This document shows, piece after piece, positions 49,227 to 58,299 of a DNA stretch of 64,000 nucleotides (positions are counted from its first letter, which is position 1; each line of letters starts with the position of its first letter). The position numbers and the translations under genes were made by a program. Source of the stretch: Streptomyces natalensis ATCC 27448 (GTDB lineage: Bacteria; Actinomycetota; Actinomycetes; Streptomycetales; Streptomycetaceae); contig NZ_JRKI01000029.1 of assembly GCF_000935125.1 (NCBI RefSeq), positions 558,001 to 622,000 of the forward strand, read 5' to 3'. Below the pieces are notes generated by a model. The model was not told the DNA's origin, made no database searches, and saw only the letters and a list, made by a program, of their open reading frames with translations.

Positions 49227-50713
49227 GACTGTCCACCCGGATCGCGATCGTGGTGGGGGCCGTGGTGCCCCTGCTGGTGCTGGCCGCCGGCTGGGTGCTG
49301 GTGGGCCTGGTCGGCAAGGACCTGCACACACAGACCGACCGGCAGCTCCGCGAGCAGGCCCAGGGCGTCGCCTCGGCGGCCAGGGGAGTGCTGCGCGCCG
49401 CGTCCAACGGCCGGCCACGCGCCGAGCAGGCCCGCCAGCGCAAGCTGTTCGCCGCGGCCCTGGACATCGGCATCCGGCTGACCGGCCCCAACGGCACCGT
49501 CATGGACGGCCCGCAGCCCGGCCCCGCCGTCCGCCTGCCGGCCGCGACCGGGCATCCCGTCAGCGTCCACGCCCGCGGCAAGACCTGGCGCGCCGTCCAT
49601 GTCCCGATCACCGTCCAGCATCCCGAGGTGCACGGGACGCTGTGGCTGTTCGCCCCGGAGGCCGCGAACCAGGCGCAGATCCGGATGGTGCGCGGCCGGG
49701 TGCTCACCGTGGCGCTGCTCGCCGCGCCGCTGTCCGCGGGCCTGGCCTGGGCGCTGGCCGCCGGCGCGGCCCGTCCGCTGCGGCACCTCCAGCAGCGCAC
49801 CAGCGGCCTCGATCCGCACACCAGCGCCGCCCGGCTGGACCACACCCCGACCCGGATCACGGAGGTCGACGACCTCGCGCACACCCTGCAAACGGTCCTG
49901 GCACGCTACGACGAACAGGCCGCCCGCACCGCCGAGGCCCTGGCGACCGCCCGTTCCTTCTCCGCCGCCGCCTCCCACGAGCTGCGGACGCCGCTGATGA
50001 GCATGCAGACCAGCCTCGACATCCTCGACGCGTTCCAGGACCTCGATCCCGCCGACCGCGCGGAGACGGTGGACGATCTGCGGCGCGGCCACGCCCGGCT
50101 GCTGGGGCTGCTGGTCATGCTGCGGGCGCTCGCCCAGGGAGATCTTGTCGAGGCGGATGCGTTCGCGCCCGTCGACCTGGCCGACCTCGCCGACGCGGCC
50201 GTGTCGGACCTGCGGCGCGCCCATCCCGAGGCCGAGGTGACGTTCGAGGGCGCACCGGGCCTGACCGTGCACGGGTGGCAGCCGGGGCTGCGGTCGCTGG
50301 TGGACAACCTCCTCGGCAACGCCCTGGTGCACGGCCGCTCCCCGGACGGCCGGACGCGGATCGCCGTACGGCTGCGGGCGGAGCGCGACGGTGTCGCCCC
50401 GGCGGCCGTCCTCACCGTCGAGGACCGGGGGGCCGGGGTGCCGCCGGAGCAGCGGCAGACGATCTTCGGGCGCTTCCACCGGCGCTCCGACAGTCCCGGG
50501 TCGGGGCTGGGCCTGACGCTGGTCGCCCAGCAGTCCGCCCTGCACCGCGCGCAGCTGCGCGTGGGGGACGGCGCCGGGGGCGTGGGGGCCCGCTTCGAGG
50601 TCGTCTTTCCGCTCGCGCCTTTGGACCAGGCCGGTGACGGGGTGCCCCAGCATCGGTCCTGGATGTCGGACACCGCCCGGCAGCACCGGGAGATCCCGGC
50701 CGCGCGTCCCTGA
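49223..50713 (+). CDS. Two-component sensor histidine kinase
   Basis: This protein of about 496 residues starts at a GTG overlapping the regulator stop (GTGA). TM1 lies at about residues 7-30, TM2 at about 158-178, then a HAMP-like linker and HisKA FSAAASHELRTPL with H252. HATPase motifs are DNLLGNALVHG, VEDRGAGVP and GSGLGLTLVAQ. The ~125-residue extracytoplasmic loop has no recognisable fold. Downstream are two small exported proteins, which it probably controls. Confidence 0.94.
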   Translation: MRLSTRIAIVVGAVVPLLVLAAGWVLVGLVGKDLHTQTDRQLREQAQGVASAARGVLRAASNGRPRAEQARQRKLFAAALDIGIRLTGPNGTVMDGPQPGPAVRLPAATGHPVSVHARGKTWRAVHVPITVQHPEVHGTLWLFAPEAANQAQIRMVRGRVLTVALLAAPLSAGLAWALAAGAARPLRHLQQRTSGLDPHTSAARLDHTPTRITEVDDLAHTLQTVLARYDEQAARTAEALATARSFSAAASHELRTPLMSMQTSLDILDAFQDLDPADRAETVDDLRRGHARLLGLLVMLRALAQGDLVEADAFAPVDLADLADAAVSDLRRAHPEAEVTFEGAPGLTVHGWQPGLRSLVDNLLGNALVHGRSPDGRTRIAVRLRAERDGVAPAAVLTVEDRGAGVPPEQRQTIFGRFHRRSDSPGSGLGLTLVAQQSALHRAQLRVGDGAGGVGARFEVVFPLAPLDQAGDGVPQHRSWMSDTARQHREIPAARP

Positions 50714-50910
50714 CGTTCCCCGTGGTCCCGGCCGCCTCCCGCCGGCCCGGCCCGCCCCGACCGGGCCCACAAAGAAACCACAAGAACCGCCTCTACCGTC
50801 GCTCGCACGCGGACCGCCGCCGGCCCCCGTAGGGGTGAGCCCCGCACGGGTGGGCCGCCGACCGCGTCCGTGCACCGGTCCGTGCACCAGAGCGAAACGG
50901 AGATCCATTC

Positions 50911-51357
50911 ATGCAGCGTCGCAAAGCGACCATGACGGCGGCCCTCGCGGGCCTCGTCCTTGCCGCAACGGCCGCCACCGCACCGTCCTACGCGGCCGAC
51001 GGCCAGAGCCCGGCCACCTCCGCGCCCGCGGCCGCGCACGCCAAGGCCCCCAAGGACGACGGGGCGAAGCGGCTGTGCCACCGGGTGCCGCGCCTGGAGC
51101 GGCGGATCGACCGGCGGATCACGCGCTTCGAGGGCCCGGTCACCCGGCGCGGCTCCATCGCCTTCCTGGAACGGCGCATCGACAACGCCAAGAAGGCCCA
51201 CCACACCGCCATCGCGACCTTCCTCGGCGACCGCCTCACCGCCCGCAAGGAGATGCTGACGGTCCTCAAGAAGAAGAAGCCCGACCTGAAGGAGGTCGCC
51301 GCCTGGTGCAAGGCGAACAACGGCGGCGCGAAGGACACGGACAAGGCCACGTCATGA
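50911..51357 (+). CDS. Small secreted protein of unknown function
   Basis: This 148-residue protein has a signal peptide (KATMTAALAGLVLAATAATA, cleavage near SYA-ADG), an Ala/Pro linker and a strongly basic helical mature part. That part contains RVPRLERRIDRRITRFEG and FLERRIDNAKKAHHTAIATF, with two Cys that could form a disulfide. GGAGAT precedes the ATG. Its stop overlaps the start of a lipoprotein gene by 4 bp. Both lie just after a two-component system, suggesting an envelope-stress regulon similar to Cpx/Spy-like chaperones, though no homology to Spy is visible. Confidence 0.8.
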   Translation: MQRRKATMTAALAGLVLAATAATAPSYAADGQSPATSAPAAAHAKAPKDDGAKRLCHRVPRLERRIDRRITRFEGPVTRRGSIAFLERRIDNAKKAHHTAIATFLGDRLTARKEMLTVLKKKKPDLKEVAAWCKANNGGAKDTDKATS

Positions 51358-51590
51358 CCCGCCGCCGACCCCTGTCCGTACTGGTGACGGCGGCCCTCGC
51401 GGTGCCCCTCCTGGCCACCGCGGCCTGCTCGTCCGCCACCACACCGGACACGGCGGCCCCGGCCGCATCCCGCAGCAGCTCCCCGGCCGCGCCGGACCAG
51501 CTGGCGCAGATGCAGAAGAAGGTGGACGACGCCGAGCACGCCGCCGATGCGGCGGACGCAAACGCCGCCGCGGACGCCTCCGGAAACTGA
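51354..51590 (+). CDS. Small lipoprotein with acidic Ala/Asp-rich tail
   Basis: This 78-residue protein begins with a signal sequence (RRRPLSVLVTAALAVPLLAT) ending in the lipobox ATAAC. A Ser/Pro/Thr stretch and a short helix, DQLAQMQKKVDDAEHAADAA, follow. The ATG overlaps the preceding stop. The acidic heptad-like helix could pair with the basic helices of the co-translated secreted protein. A strong terminator follows seven bases after the stop, closing the operon. Confidence 0.8.
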   Translation: MTRRRPLSVLVTAALAVPLLATAACSSATTPDTAAPAASRSSSPAAPDQLAQMQKKVDDAEHAADAADANAAADASGN

Positions 51591-51596
51591 CCCCCG

Positions 51597-51631
51597 CGCC
51601 TCCGCCGGGCCGTACTCGCCCGGCGGAGGCG
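51597..51631 (+). terminator. Terminator after the lipoprotein gene
   Basis: A perfect 14-bp GC-rich stem (51597-51610 and 51618-51631) with a 7-base loop. Confidence 0.9.
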
Positions 51632-51657
51632 ACGGCGCGTGACGGCACCAGGCCGCT

Positions 51658-51717
51658 TGACGACGCCGACCGTCTGACGACACCGGGCCGGGGACGACTC
51701 CGGGCCGGGGGAGACTC
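51658..51717. repeat. 17-bp degenerate tandem array upstream of the cyclase gene
   Basis: The units 51684-51700 and 51701-51717 (cgggccggggacgactc and variant) are adjacent. tgacgac-type strings at 51658 and 51675 share the same 17-bp spacing. Confidence 0.7.
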
Positions 51718-51769
51718 CGGGCGCCCCGCGCGGCGCGCGTGCGGCCGTCGGATGCGCCACGATCAAGTG

Positions 51770-52717
51770 GTGACCAGCAAGGGAAACGACCACCCCGGCA
51801 ACGGCCCCGCCGTCTCCCGCGAGGAGTTCGACGCGCTCTTCGAGGCGGTCCGTACCTGGGGCCGCTGGACTCCGGCCGACCGCGGCGCCTGCAACCGGGT
51901 GTCCCCCGAGCACGTACGCCGGGCCGCGGACCTGGTCCGGTCGGGAACGGTCGTCCCGCTGGCACGCCCGTGGGACACGGAACCCGGCCCGGACAACGCC
52001 CGGCCCGCCCTGCACTACATGTCCGCCCTCGGCGATGCCGCGGCCCCCGAACCCTCCGTTTACAAGGACTTCCTCGGTGCCGACTACCACGGCAAGGCCG
52101 TCAGCCATCTGGACGCGCTGTCCCATATCGCCTACCAGGGCCGCCTCTACGACGGCCGTACGGCGCGCGAGGCGGTCGGCTCCAGGGGTGCCCGCTTCGG
52201 TGCCGTATCGGCGCTCGGCCCCCTCGTGACCCGGGGGGTGCTCCTGGATCTGCCCACCGTGTCGGGCGAGAAATGGCTGGAGCCCGGACGGGCCGTGCAC
52301 GCCCCGGACCTCGTCGCCGCGGAGGAGGCACTCGGGGTGACGCTCGGCGAGGGCGATGCGGTCCTGCTGCGCACCGGGCGGCTGCGGCGGCGCCGGGAAC
52401 GAGGCGCCTGGGACCTCGACGCGGCGAGCGCGGGCCTCCATGTGCACGCGCTGCCCCTGCTCGCCGAGCGCGGGATCTGCGTGCTGGGCGGCGACGGCGA
52501 CAGCGATGTACGGCCCTCGCCGGTCGACGGCGTGCGCTCCCCGGTCCATACGCTCGCCCTCGCCGCGATGGGGGTGCCGCTCCTGGACAATCTCGCTCTC
52601 GACGCGCTCTCGGCCGCCTGTGCGGAGGCGGGCCGTTATGCCTTCCTGCTCGTGGTGGCCCCGCTGAACGTGCCCGGCGGTACGGGGTCACCGGTCACCC
52701 CGGTCGCGGTGCTGTGA
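51770..52717 (+). CDS. Cyclase-family (kynurenine formamidase-like) metal hydrolase
   Basis: This protein of about 315 residues has the cyclase-fold metal motif HGKAVSHLDALSHIAYQG, a variant of HxGTHxDxPxH. It also has GVLLDLPTVSG, EGDAVLLRTGRLRRRRE and a late GLHVHALPLLAERGICVLGG then DSDVRPSP. Family members hydrolyse N-formylkynurenine, isatin or related amides using Mn or Zn. The start is uncertain (GTG 51770 or ATG 51752; neither has a good ribosome site). It stands alone between a terminator and the GAF-phosphatase gene. Confidence 0.88.
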   Translation: MTSKGNDHPGNGPAVSREEFDALFEAVRTWGRWTPADRGACNRVSPEHVRRAADLVRSGTVVPLARPWDTEPGPDNARPALHYMSALGDAAAPEPSVYKDFLGADYHGKAVSHLDALSHIAYQGRLYDGRTAREAVGSRGARFGAVSALGPLVTRGVLLDLPTVSGEKWLEPGRAVHAPDLVAAEEALGVTLGEGDAVLLRTGRLRRRRERGAWDLDAASAGLHVHALPLLAERGICVLGGDGDSDVRPSPVDGVRSPVHTLALAAMGVPLLDNLALDALSAACAEAGRYAFLLVVAPLNVPGGTGSPVTPVAVL

Positions 52718-52835
52718 GGGCCGGGACGACCGCACCGTTGCCTACCCAAAGCCCTACAATTGGATCAAACGGGACAGCTGCTCACCGGGGGAAGGGTGGG
52801 CAACGCCGTCTGTACGGACGTGGGAAGTGATCGGG

Positions 52836-55685
52836 ATGGGGCTGGCGGGAGAGGGCATCGGTCCCGCGCTCGCCCGTGATCAGTTCCTTCGCGGTGAACC
52901 GGTCGAGGGGACCGTCCGCAGCTCGATCCTCACGTCCTGGCAGCGCTCCCAGTCGCTGGGGCTGACGCCGGAAGGCTGCGAGCTGCCCTTCCAGCAGGAC
53001 CTCGACCTGGACGGCCGGCTCGTCCGCGCCGCCGTTCCCGTACTGGACCGGCTCCAGGCCCGATTCGCGGGCCGGACCATCAATGTGTCCCTCGCCGACG
53101 GTCGCGGTGCGGTGCTCCAGCGCCGTTTCGGCACCGCCTCGATGGCCAGGCAGCTGCCCCCGATCCAGACCGTCCCCGGCTTCGTCTTCGCCGAGCAGTT
53201 CGGCGGGACCAACGGCATCGGCCTCGCCCTCGCGGAACGCAAGCTGATCAATGTCTACGGGGCCGAGCACTTCGCCGAACGCGCGCAGACCAACGCCTGC
53301 GCGGCAATTCCCCTACGGGACCTGCTCAGTGGGCGCATCGAGGGCATCCTCTGCTTCGGCTACCCGATGGCCGATGCCTCTGTCGCGCTGAACACCCTGA
53401 TCCGCCGGGCGGCCGAGGTCATCGAACGGCGGCTGCTGGAGCAGAGTTCGACGCGGGAACGGGCCCTGCTGGAGGCCTACCTCGAGGCCCGGCGCCGCTC
53501 GCCGGCCGGCGCCGCCGAAGGCAACGGGCAGCCGGCCGAGCTGGCCGCGAGCGGGCTGGACTGGCGCGACCAGATGATCCTCAAGGAGCGGGCCGGCGAT
53601 CTGATCTCCGCGGCCCAACGGGCCGCCGTCGAGGTCCCGCTGCCCGGCGGCCGGCAGGTCACCTTGCTGAGCCGGCCGGTGACCAGCCCGTCCGGGGTGG
53701 AGGGCGTCGCCATCGAAGCGATCCTCCCCTCGTCGCGACAGCCCCTCGCCGTCCCCACGGAAACCGAGGCCCCTGATCTCACCCTGGCCCCGACCGCCAC
53801 GGCGCCGGGGACCCTTCCCGAGCCCGTACCCGGCGTCCCCGAGCCCGTACCCGGCCGGGCGGCCGCGACGGTCCACAGGCCCGGCACCGGACCTCCCGCG
53901 GGCGGTGCGACCAGCGGGCTGGTGCTGGTGGGCGAGCCGGGTGTGGGCAAGTACGCGGTGGCGGCCCGGCGCCGCCTGGAGCTGCTGTCCGAGGCCAGCA
54001 CCCGGATCGGCACCAGCCTGGACGTGACCCGCACCGCCCGGGAACTCGCCGAGATGGCCGTCCCGCGCCTGGCCGACTTCGTCACCATCGACCTTTCCGA
54101 GGCGGTGCTGCGCGGCGAGGAGCCGTCCGACCCGTGCACCGGCCTGCATCGCACGGTGGTCCACGGCTATCGCGACGACTGCCCCTTCTACCCCGCCGGC
54201 GAACCGGTCGACCTGCGCCCGAGCACCCCCCAACTGCGGTGTCTGGCCGCCGGACAGCCGGTGCTCGAACCCGATCTGCGCGCCGCTCCGGGCTGGATCG
54301 CCCAGGATCCCGTGGCGGCCCAGCGCCTCCTCGACCACCACGTGCACTCCCTGATCGCCGTCCCCCTGCTCGCCCGCGGCATCGCCCTGGGGGTGGCGAG
54401 CTTCTACCGCTCGCGGGACCCCGCCCCCTTCGGGGACGACGACCGGTCCCTGGCCCAGGAGCTCGCCACCCGCGCGGCCATCTGCATCGACAACGCCCGC
54501 CGCTACACCCGCGAACACACCATGGTCGTCGCGCTCCAGCGCAGCCTGCTGCCGCGCAGTTTCCCCGAGCTGAACGCCGTCGAGGTCGCCCATCGCTATC
54601 TGCCTGCCGCATCCGGGGTCGGCGGGGACTGGTTCGACGTCATCCCGTTGTCCAGCAGCCGCGTCGCCCTCGTCGTCGGGGACGTCGTCGGCCATGGGAT
54701 GCACGCCGCCGCCACCATGGGCCGACTGCGCACCGCCGCCCGCAACTTCGCCGAACTGGACCTCGCGCCGGACGAGGTCCTCACCCACCTCGACAATGTG
54801 GTGGGGCGCCTGGACCGGGACGAGGGCCATGAGGACCCCACCGCCGACGGCACCGGCATCATCGGCGCCACCTGCCTCTACACCATCTACGACCCCACCT
54901 CGCAGCAGTGCGTGATGGCCCGCGCCGGCCACCCGCCGCCCGCGCTGGTCCACCCCGACGGCGTCGTCACCTTCCCCGATCTGCCGGCCGGGCCACCGCT
55001 GGGCCTGGGCGGCCTCCCCTTCGAGACCGCCGCCTTCCACCTCCCCGAGGGCAGCCAGCTCGTCCTCTACACGGACGGGGTCATCGGCCACCGTCACCGC
55101 GATGTGGATACGGCCCTCGACCAGCTGCGCCGGGCCCTGGCGCACCCGAGCCGACCGCCCGAGGAGACCTGTGAGGCGGTGCTGCGGACCGTGGTGCCGC
55201 ACCACCCCGACGACGACATCGCGCTGCTCGTCGCCCGCACCCACGCCCTGGACGCACAGCGGATCGCCACCTGGGACCTGCCCGCCGACCCCGCGCTCGT
55301 CTCCGGAATCCGTGCCGCGGTCACCCGCCAACTTGCCGCATGGGGACTGGACGAGGTCGCCTTCGCCACCGAACTCCTGCTCAGCGAGCTGGTCACCAAC
55401 GCCATCCGCTACGGCACCGGCCCCATCCAGGTACGTCTGCTGTACGACCGCACGCTGACCTGTGAGGTCTCCGACGCCAGCAGCACCGCCCCGCATCTGC
55501 GCCGGGCGGCCACCACGGACGAGGGCGGCCGCGGCCTGTTCCTCGTCGCCCAGCTCACCCAGGCGTGGGGCACCCGCTACACCACCCAGGGCAAGGTCAT
55601 CTGGGCCGAATGCGCACTGGAGATCCCCGCCGGAAAGCCCGGCCCCGTCGAGATCTCCTTCGACGACATTCCCGCCATCTCCTAG
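52836..55685 (+). CDS. Multidomain GAF-GAF-SpoIIE-HATPase regulator
   Basis: This protein of about 949 residues starts at the ATG at 52836 after GGAAG. Residues 1-205 resemble the AcoR-type GAF sensor (SILTSWQRSQSLGL, GGTNGIGLALAERKLINVYG, RIEGILCFGYP). A linker contains VLVGEPGVGKYA (366-373), a Walker A-like remnant in which the Ser/Thr is Tyr. A second GAF (~380-550), a PP2C/SpoIIE domain (VGGDWFDVI, GDVVGHGMHA, YTDGVIG, DDDIALLVA) and a C-terminal RsbW-like HATPase (ELVTNAIRYG, GGRGLFLV) follow. It is a single-chain sensor, phosphatase and kinase for partner switching, upstream of an ABC importer. Confidence 0.93.
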   Translation: MGLAGEGIGPALARDQFLRGEPVEGTVRSSILTSWQRSQSLGLTPEGCELPFQQDLDLDGRLVRAAVPVLDRLQARFAGRTINVSLADGRGAVLQRRFGTASMARQLPPIQTVPGFVFAEQFGGTNGIGLALAERKLINVYGAEHFAERAQTNACAAIPLRDLLSGRIEGILCFGYPMADASVALNTLIRRAAEVIERRLLEQSSTRERALLEAYLEARRRSPAGAAEGNGQPAELAASGLDWRDQMILKERAGDLISAAQRAAVEVPLPGGRQVTLLSRPVTSPSGVEGVAIEAILPSSRQPLAVPTETEAPDLTLAPTATAPGTLPEPVPGVPEPVPGRAAATVHRPGTGPPAGGATSGLVLVGEPGVGKYAVAARRRLELLSEASTRIGTSLDVTRTARELAEMAVPRLADFVTIDLSEAVLRGEEPSDPCTGLHRTVVHGYRDDCPFYPAGEPVDLRPSTPQLRCLAAGQPVLEPDLRAAPGWIAQDPVAAQRLLDHHVHSLIAVPLLARGIALGVASFYRSRDPAPFGDDDRSLAQELATRAAICIDNARRYTREHTMVVALQRSLLPRSFPELNAVEVAHRYLPAASGVGGDWFDVIPLSSSRVALVVGDVVGHGMHAAATMGRLRTAARNFAELDLAPDEVLTHLDNVVGRLDRDEGHEDPTADGTGIIGATCLYTIYDPTSQQCVMARAGHPPPALVHPDGVVTFPDLPAGPPLGLGGLPFETAAFHLPEGSQLVLYTDGVIGHRHRDVDTALDQLRRALAHPSRPPEETCEAVLRTVVPHHPDDDIALLVARTHALDAQRIATWDLPADPALVSGIRAAVTRQLAAWGLDEVAFATELLLSELVTNAIRYGTGPIQVRLLYDRTLTCEVSDASSTAPHLRRAATTDEGGRGLFLVAQLTQAWGTRYTTQGKVIWAECALEIPAGKPGPVEISFDDIPAIS

Positions 55686-55726
55686 CCATCCGGCAAAGAC
55701 GCCGAAACGGGCTTTACCATGCCGAA

Positions 55727-57253
55727 ATGCGTCAGCACGCGCCTCCCCCGCGCCGTGGCCCGGAGCCCCTCGTCCGCATCCGCGGACTCGGCAAACGGTT
55801 CGGCGGCACCGTGGCGCTGGACGCGGTCGACCTCGATATCGTCCCCGGCAGCGTCCTGGCCCTGCTCGGTCCCAACGGCGCCGGAAAGTCCACCCTGATC
55901 AAGGTCCTCGCGGGCGTCCACCACCCGGACGAGGGCGAGGTGACGGTGGCCGGGCACCCGCTCGGCAGCGAAGCAGCCTCCCGGACCATGTCCTTCATCC
56001 ACCAGGATCTGGGGCTGGTCCCATGGATGACGGTCGCCGAGAACATCGCGCTGGGCACCGGCTATCCGCGCCGCGCGGGACTGCTGTCCTGGCGGCGGGT
56101 CCGCGAGCGGTGCACCGAGGCCCTGGGCATCGTCGCCGCACACCTCGACCCGCGCACCACCCTCGCCGACCTCCCGCGCGCCGAACGCTCCCTGGTGGCC
56201 CTCGCCCGCGCGCTCGCCACCCGCGCCGAACTCCTCGTCCTGGACGAGCCGACCGCCAGCCTCCCGGCGGCGGACTGCGCCCGGCTCTTCGGCGTCCTGC
56301 ACTCCCTGCGCGAGGCGGGCCACGCCATCGTCTTCGTCACCCACCGGCTCGACGAGGTCTACAAGGTCGCCGACGCCTTCGCCGTCCTGCGCGACGGCCG
56401 CCTCATCAGGCACGGCCCGCTCGCCGGCTACCGCCCCGCCCAGCTGGTACGCGACATCGTGGGCCACGAACCGGGCGGCTATGCCTTCGCACCCGCCGCG
56501 GGCCCGGCGGTCCTCAGCCTCGACGGCGTACGGACCGCGCACACCGGACCGGTCGGCCTGGAACTGCGCGCCGGGGAAATCCTCGGCCTGGTGGGCCTCA
56601 CCGGCGCCGGACACATGGAACTGGGCCGCGCGCTCGCCGGCGCCCGCCCGATCCTCGCCGGACGGGCCCTGCTCGACGGGCGGCCGTACGCACCGCGCTC
56701 GGTCACCGCCGCCGTCGACGCCGGTGTCGCCTTCGTGACCGGCAACCGTCAGGAAGAGGGCTGCGCGGCCGAGCTGACCGTACGGGAGAACTTCCTGGCC
56801 AACCCCAGGGCGGACGGCCTGACGGCCTTTCACTGGATCGGGCCCGGGCGCGAGCGGGCCGAGGCGGGCGCGCTGGTCGAGCGGTTCGCGGTGCAGCCCC
56901 GGGACACCGAGGCGCCGGTCGTCACCCTCTCCGGCGGGAACCAGCAGAAGGTCATGGTCGGCCGGGGGCTCCGGACGGGCCGCAGACTGCTGATCCTCGA
57001 AGAGCCGACCGCCGGGGTGGACGTCGGCGCCAAGACGGCGGTCTACCGGCTGCTCCAGGACGCGCTGGCCGGCGGCCTCGGCGTCCTCCTTCTGTCCACC
57101 GACTTCGAGGAGGTCGCCACGGTCTGCCACCGGGCCCTGGTCTTCGTCCGCGGTGCGCAGACCGTGGAGCTGAGCGGCGCGGCCCTCACCGTCACGGAAC
57201 TGGCCCGTGCCTCGTCGGCCATGGCGCCGCTCACCGGGACGACGCAGCCATGA
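55727..57253 (+). CDS. Sugar-type ABC transporter ATP-binding protein, two nucleotide-binding domains
   Basis: This 508-residue fused ATPase is of the RbsA/MglA/XylG type. Domain 1 has Walker A LGPNGAGKSTLIK, LLVLDEPTASLP and FVTHR, but its signature is the variant ADLPRAERSLVALARAL. Domain 2 has the usual degenerate Walker A GLTGAGHMELG and a canonical signature LSGGNQQKVMVGRGL. It drives import of a monosaccharide or similar solute. Its stop overlaps the permease start (ATGA). The binding-protein gene follows, giving a complete importer. Confidence 0.94.
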   Translation: MRQHAPPPRRGPEPLVRIRGLGKRFGGTVALDAVDLDIVPGSVLALLGPNGAGKSTLIKVLAGVHHPDEGEVTVAGHPLGSEAASRTMSFIHQDLGLVPWMTVAENIALGTGYPRRAGLLSWRRVRERCTEALGIVAAHLDPRTTLADLPRAERSLVALARALATRAELLVLDEPTASLPAADCARLFGVLHSLREAGHAIVFVTHRLDEVYKVADAFAVLRDGRLIRHGPLAGYRPAQLVRDIVGHEPGGYAFAPAAGPAVLSLDGVRTAHTGPVGLELRAGEILGLVGLTGAGHMELGRALAGARPILAGRALLDGRPYAPRSVTAAVDAGVAFVTGNRQEEGCAAELTVRENFLANPRADGLTAFHWIGPGRERAEAGALVERFAVQPRDTEAPVVTLSGGNQQKVMVGRGLRTGRRLLILEEPTAGVDVGAKTAVYRLLQDALAGGLGVLLLSTDFEEVATVCHRALVFVRGAQTVELSGAALTVTELARASSAMAPLTGTTQP

Positions 57254-58299
57254 CCCCCGCCCGCCGTCCGCGCCGTCCCCCGCTGAGCCGCCGGTCCGGT
57301 CATCTCCTCGGCTCCTACGGCCTGTTGGCCCTCACCGCCCTGCTGTTCGGGGCCTTCTCCCTCGCCCTGCCGGACACCTTCCCCACCCTGGACAACATCT
57401 CGGCGGTCCTGTCCAACCAGTCGATCCCCGCCCTGCTCGCGCTCGGCGCCATGATTCCCCTCGTCACGGCCAAATTCGACCTGTCCCTCGGCTACGGGCT
57501 CGGCTTCGCCCACGTCATGACCATGCACCTGATCGCGAACGACGCCTGGCCCTGGCCGCTCGCCTGCCTGACGGTGATCCTCGGCGGGGCCGTCTTCGGC
57601 ACCCTCAACGGCGTCGTCGTCGAATTCGCGAAGATCGACTCGTTCATCGCCACCCTGGGCACCGGCAGCATCCTCTACGCCCTCACCGGCTGGATCACCA
57701 ACGGCGCCCGGATCGTCCCCGGCCCCCAGGGCCTGCCGCCCGCCTTCACCGACCTGTACGACTCCCGGTTCCTGGGCCTGCCGGTGTCCGCCTTCTACGT
57801 ACTGGCCCTCACCGCCGTCCTGTGGGTGCTCCTGGAGCGGCTGCCGCTCGGCCGGTACCTGTACGTCATCGGCTCCAACCGCCGCACCGCCGACCTGGTG
57901 GGCATCCCCTCCCGGCGCTACGTCCTCTACGCCTTCACCGGATCGGGGCTGGTCGTCGGTATCGCCGGCGTGCTGCTCGCGGCCCAGCAGCGCATCGGCA
58001 ACCCCAGCGTCGGCCTGGACTACCTGCTGCCCGCGTTCGTCGGTGCGCTGCTCGGCTCCACCGCGATCCGCCCGGGCCGCGCCAACGCCTTGGGCACCCT
58101 GATCGCCGTCATCATCCTCGCCATCGGCCTCGCCGGAATCGGCCAGCTCGGCGCCCAGTTCTGGGTCACGCCGCTGTTCAACGGGGCCACGCTGCTGCTC
58201 GCCGTCGGCATGGCCGGCTATGCCGCGCGCCGACAGCTGCGGCAACCCCGCACACCGCCTCCCCGGACGCCCCGTGATGTACCCGAAGTCGCCTCGTAG
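57250..58299 (+). CDS. Sugar-type ABC transporter permease
   Basis: This 349-residue BPD_transp_2 family permease has about ten transmembrane segments. Characteristic stretches are NQSIPALLALGAMIPLVTAK, FIATLGTGSILYAL, GRYLYVIGSNRRTADLVGIP (the coupling helix preceding the ATPase contact) and LLPAFVGALLGSTAIRPGRA. It is translationally coupled to the ATPase, and its 3-prime end overlaps the binding-protein gene by 23 bp. It homodimerises in the membrane to form the import channel. Confidence 0.94.
   Translation: MTPARRPRRPPLSRRSGHLLGSYGLLALTALLFGAFSLALPDTFPTLDNISAVLSNQSIPALLALGAMIPLVTAKFDLSLGYGLGFAHVMTMHLIANDAWPWPLACLTVILGGAVFGTLNGVVVEFAKIDSFIATLGTGSILYALTGWITNGARIVPGPQGLPPAFTDLYDSRFLGLPVSAFYVLALTAVLWVLLERLPLGRYLYVIGSNRRTADLVGIPSRRYVLYAFTGSGLVVGIAGVLLAAQQRIGNPSVGLDYLLPAFVGALLGSTAIRPGRANALGTLIAVIILAIGLAGIGQLGAQFWVTPLFNGATLLLAVGMAGYAARRQLRQPRTPPPRTPRDVPEVAS

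Noticed and set aside
53313..55496. 727-codon open frame on the minus strand
   Set aside because: It is antisense to the GAF-SpoIIE-HATPase protein and has Gly/Arg/Val-rich shadow composition without motifs.
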